A stretch of 64,000 nt of DNA from Paracoccaceae bacterium. Lineage in GTDB: Bacteria; Pseudomonadota; Alphaproteobacteria; Rhodobacterales; Rhodobacteraceae. The position numbers and the translations under genes were made by a program. Shown here in pieces: positions 63,953 through 64,000 of the stretch. The first letter of the stretch is position 1. Each line of letters opens with the position of its first letter. The stretch is from NCBI GenBank assembly GCA_007116575.1, contig SKIF01000039.1, positions 19,078-83,077 on the forward strand, read 5' to 3'. A model generated the notes under the pieces. That model was not told the DNA's origin, did no database searches, and saw only the letters and a program-made list of their open reading frames with translations.

Positions 63953-64000
63953 CCCCCGTGAGGTGATCTGCGAGGCTGTTTATTCATGACGTGATTTTCA

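Noticed and set aside
1..64000. Large overlapping ORFs on the strand opposite to known genes
   Set aside because: High GC content leaves long stop-free antisense frames; those opposite recognised genes have no start signal or family motif.
1..64000. tRNA, rRNA, CRISPR array, prophage or complete IS
   Set aside because: No cloverleaf with a T-loop pattern, no regular repeat-spacer array and no transposase or phage structural gene was found by reading.

Overview
The window is a GC-rich alphaproteobacterial chromosome segment, most likely from the Rhodobacterales. The signs are a cobinamide-salvage/cobalamin cluster with a BluE/PduX-type kinase, a methionine synthase split into two genes, an Lrp-regulated PutA without its own DNA-binding domain, the xerC-DUF484 pair, phosphatidylcholine synthase, DUF1127, and a strong GCGCGC-rich codon bias. 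The genus cannot be fixed from the sequence. No rRNA, tRNA, CRISPR array or complete insertion sequence was seen.

Layout. 0-0.9 kb holds decayed material, including a broken cytochrome b561. 0.9-5.5 kb is a divergent cobalamin nucleotide-loop cluster (cobU-cobT-cobS leftward; phosphatase, L-threonine kinase and cbiB rightward). 5.6-9.4 kb carries the two-gene, B12-dependent methionine synthase behind a perfect AT-rich palindrome, so coenzyme maker and coenzyme user are adjacent. 9.4-15.2 kb has putR/putA and glpK. 15.2-21.3 kb is a loose accessory stretch of small unknown ORFs and divalent-cation genes: MgtE without its N domain, a separate MgtE-N-like protein, two CDF transporters, and a DUF2493 gene and an mgtC gene each interrupted by one in-frame stop.

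21.7-33.2 kb is the most interesting part. A membrane-protein/LptB/LptF/LptG-like operon converges on a leftward pair of myo-inositol-phosphate synthase and an AUR1-like PAP2 protein. Next comes a tightly overlapping rightward operon of a ceramide-synthase-like acyltransferase, a special acyl carrier protein, a ketoacyl-ACP synthase and a HadA/HadB-like split dehydratase. A CDP-alcohol phosphatidyltransferase and a secreted DUF4833 protein follow on the other strand. Together they look like a dedicated system that makes an unusual, probably inositol-headed, lipid and moves it out of the inner membrane. The lipid itself is not identifiable from the sequence, and no serine palmitoyltransferase is present here.

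33.3-44.1 kb is a surface-polysaccharide region: two glycosyltransferases and a Wzm permease with two tandem Wzt-type ATPases. A tungstate transporter (tupBCA) lies inside it, along with decayed remnants (UbiA fragment, truncated UDP-sugar dehydrogenase). 44.1-62.3 kb is mostly ordinary core genome: tyrB-type aminotransferase, sseA, zapE, queG, GST, mtgA, hydroxyacyl-CoA dehydrogenase, pcs, xerC, DUF484, transaldolase-like, priA, msrA, prmA, DUF1127 and ruvCAB. 62.4-63.8 kb is a chromate transporter, and the last 110 bases hold three tandem 18-19 bp repeats that may be the end of an IS21-type element.
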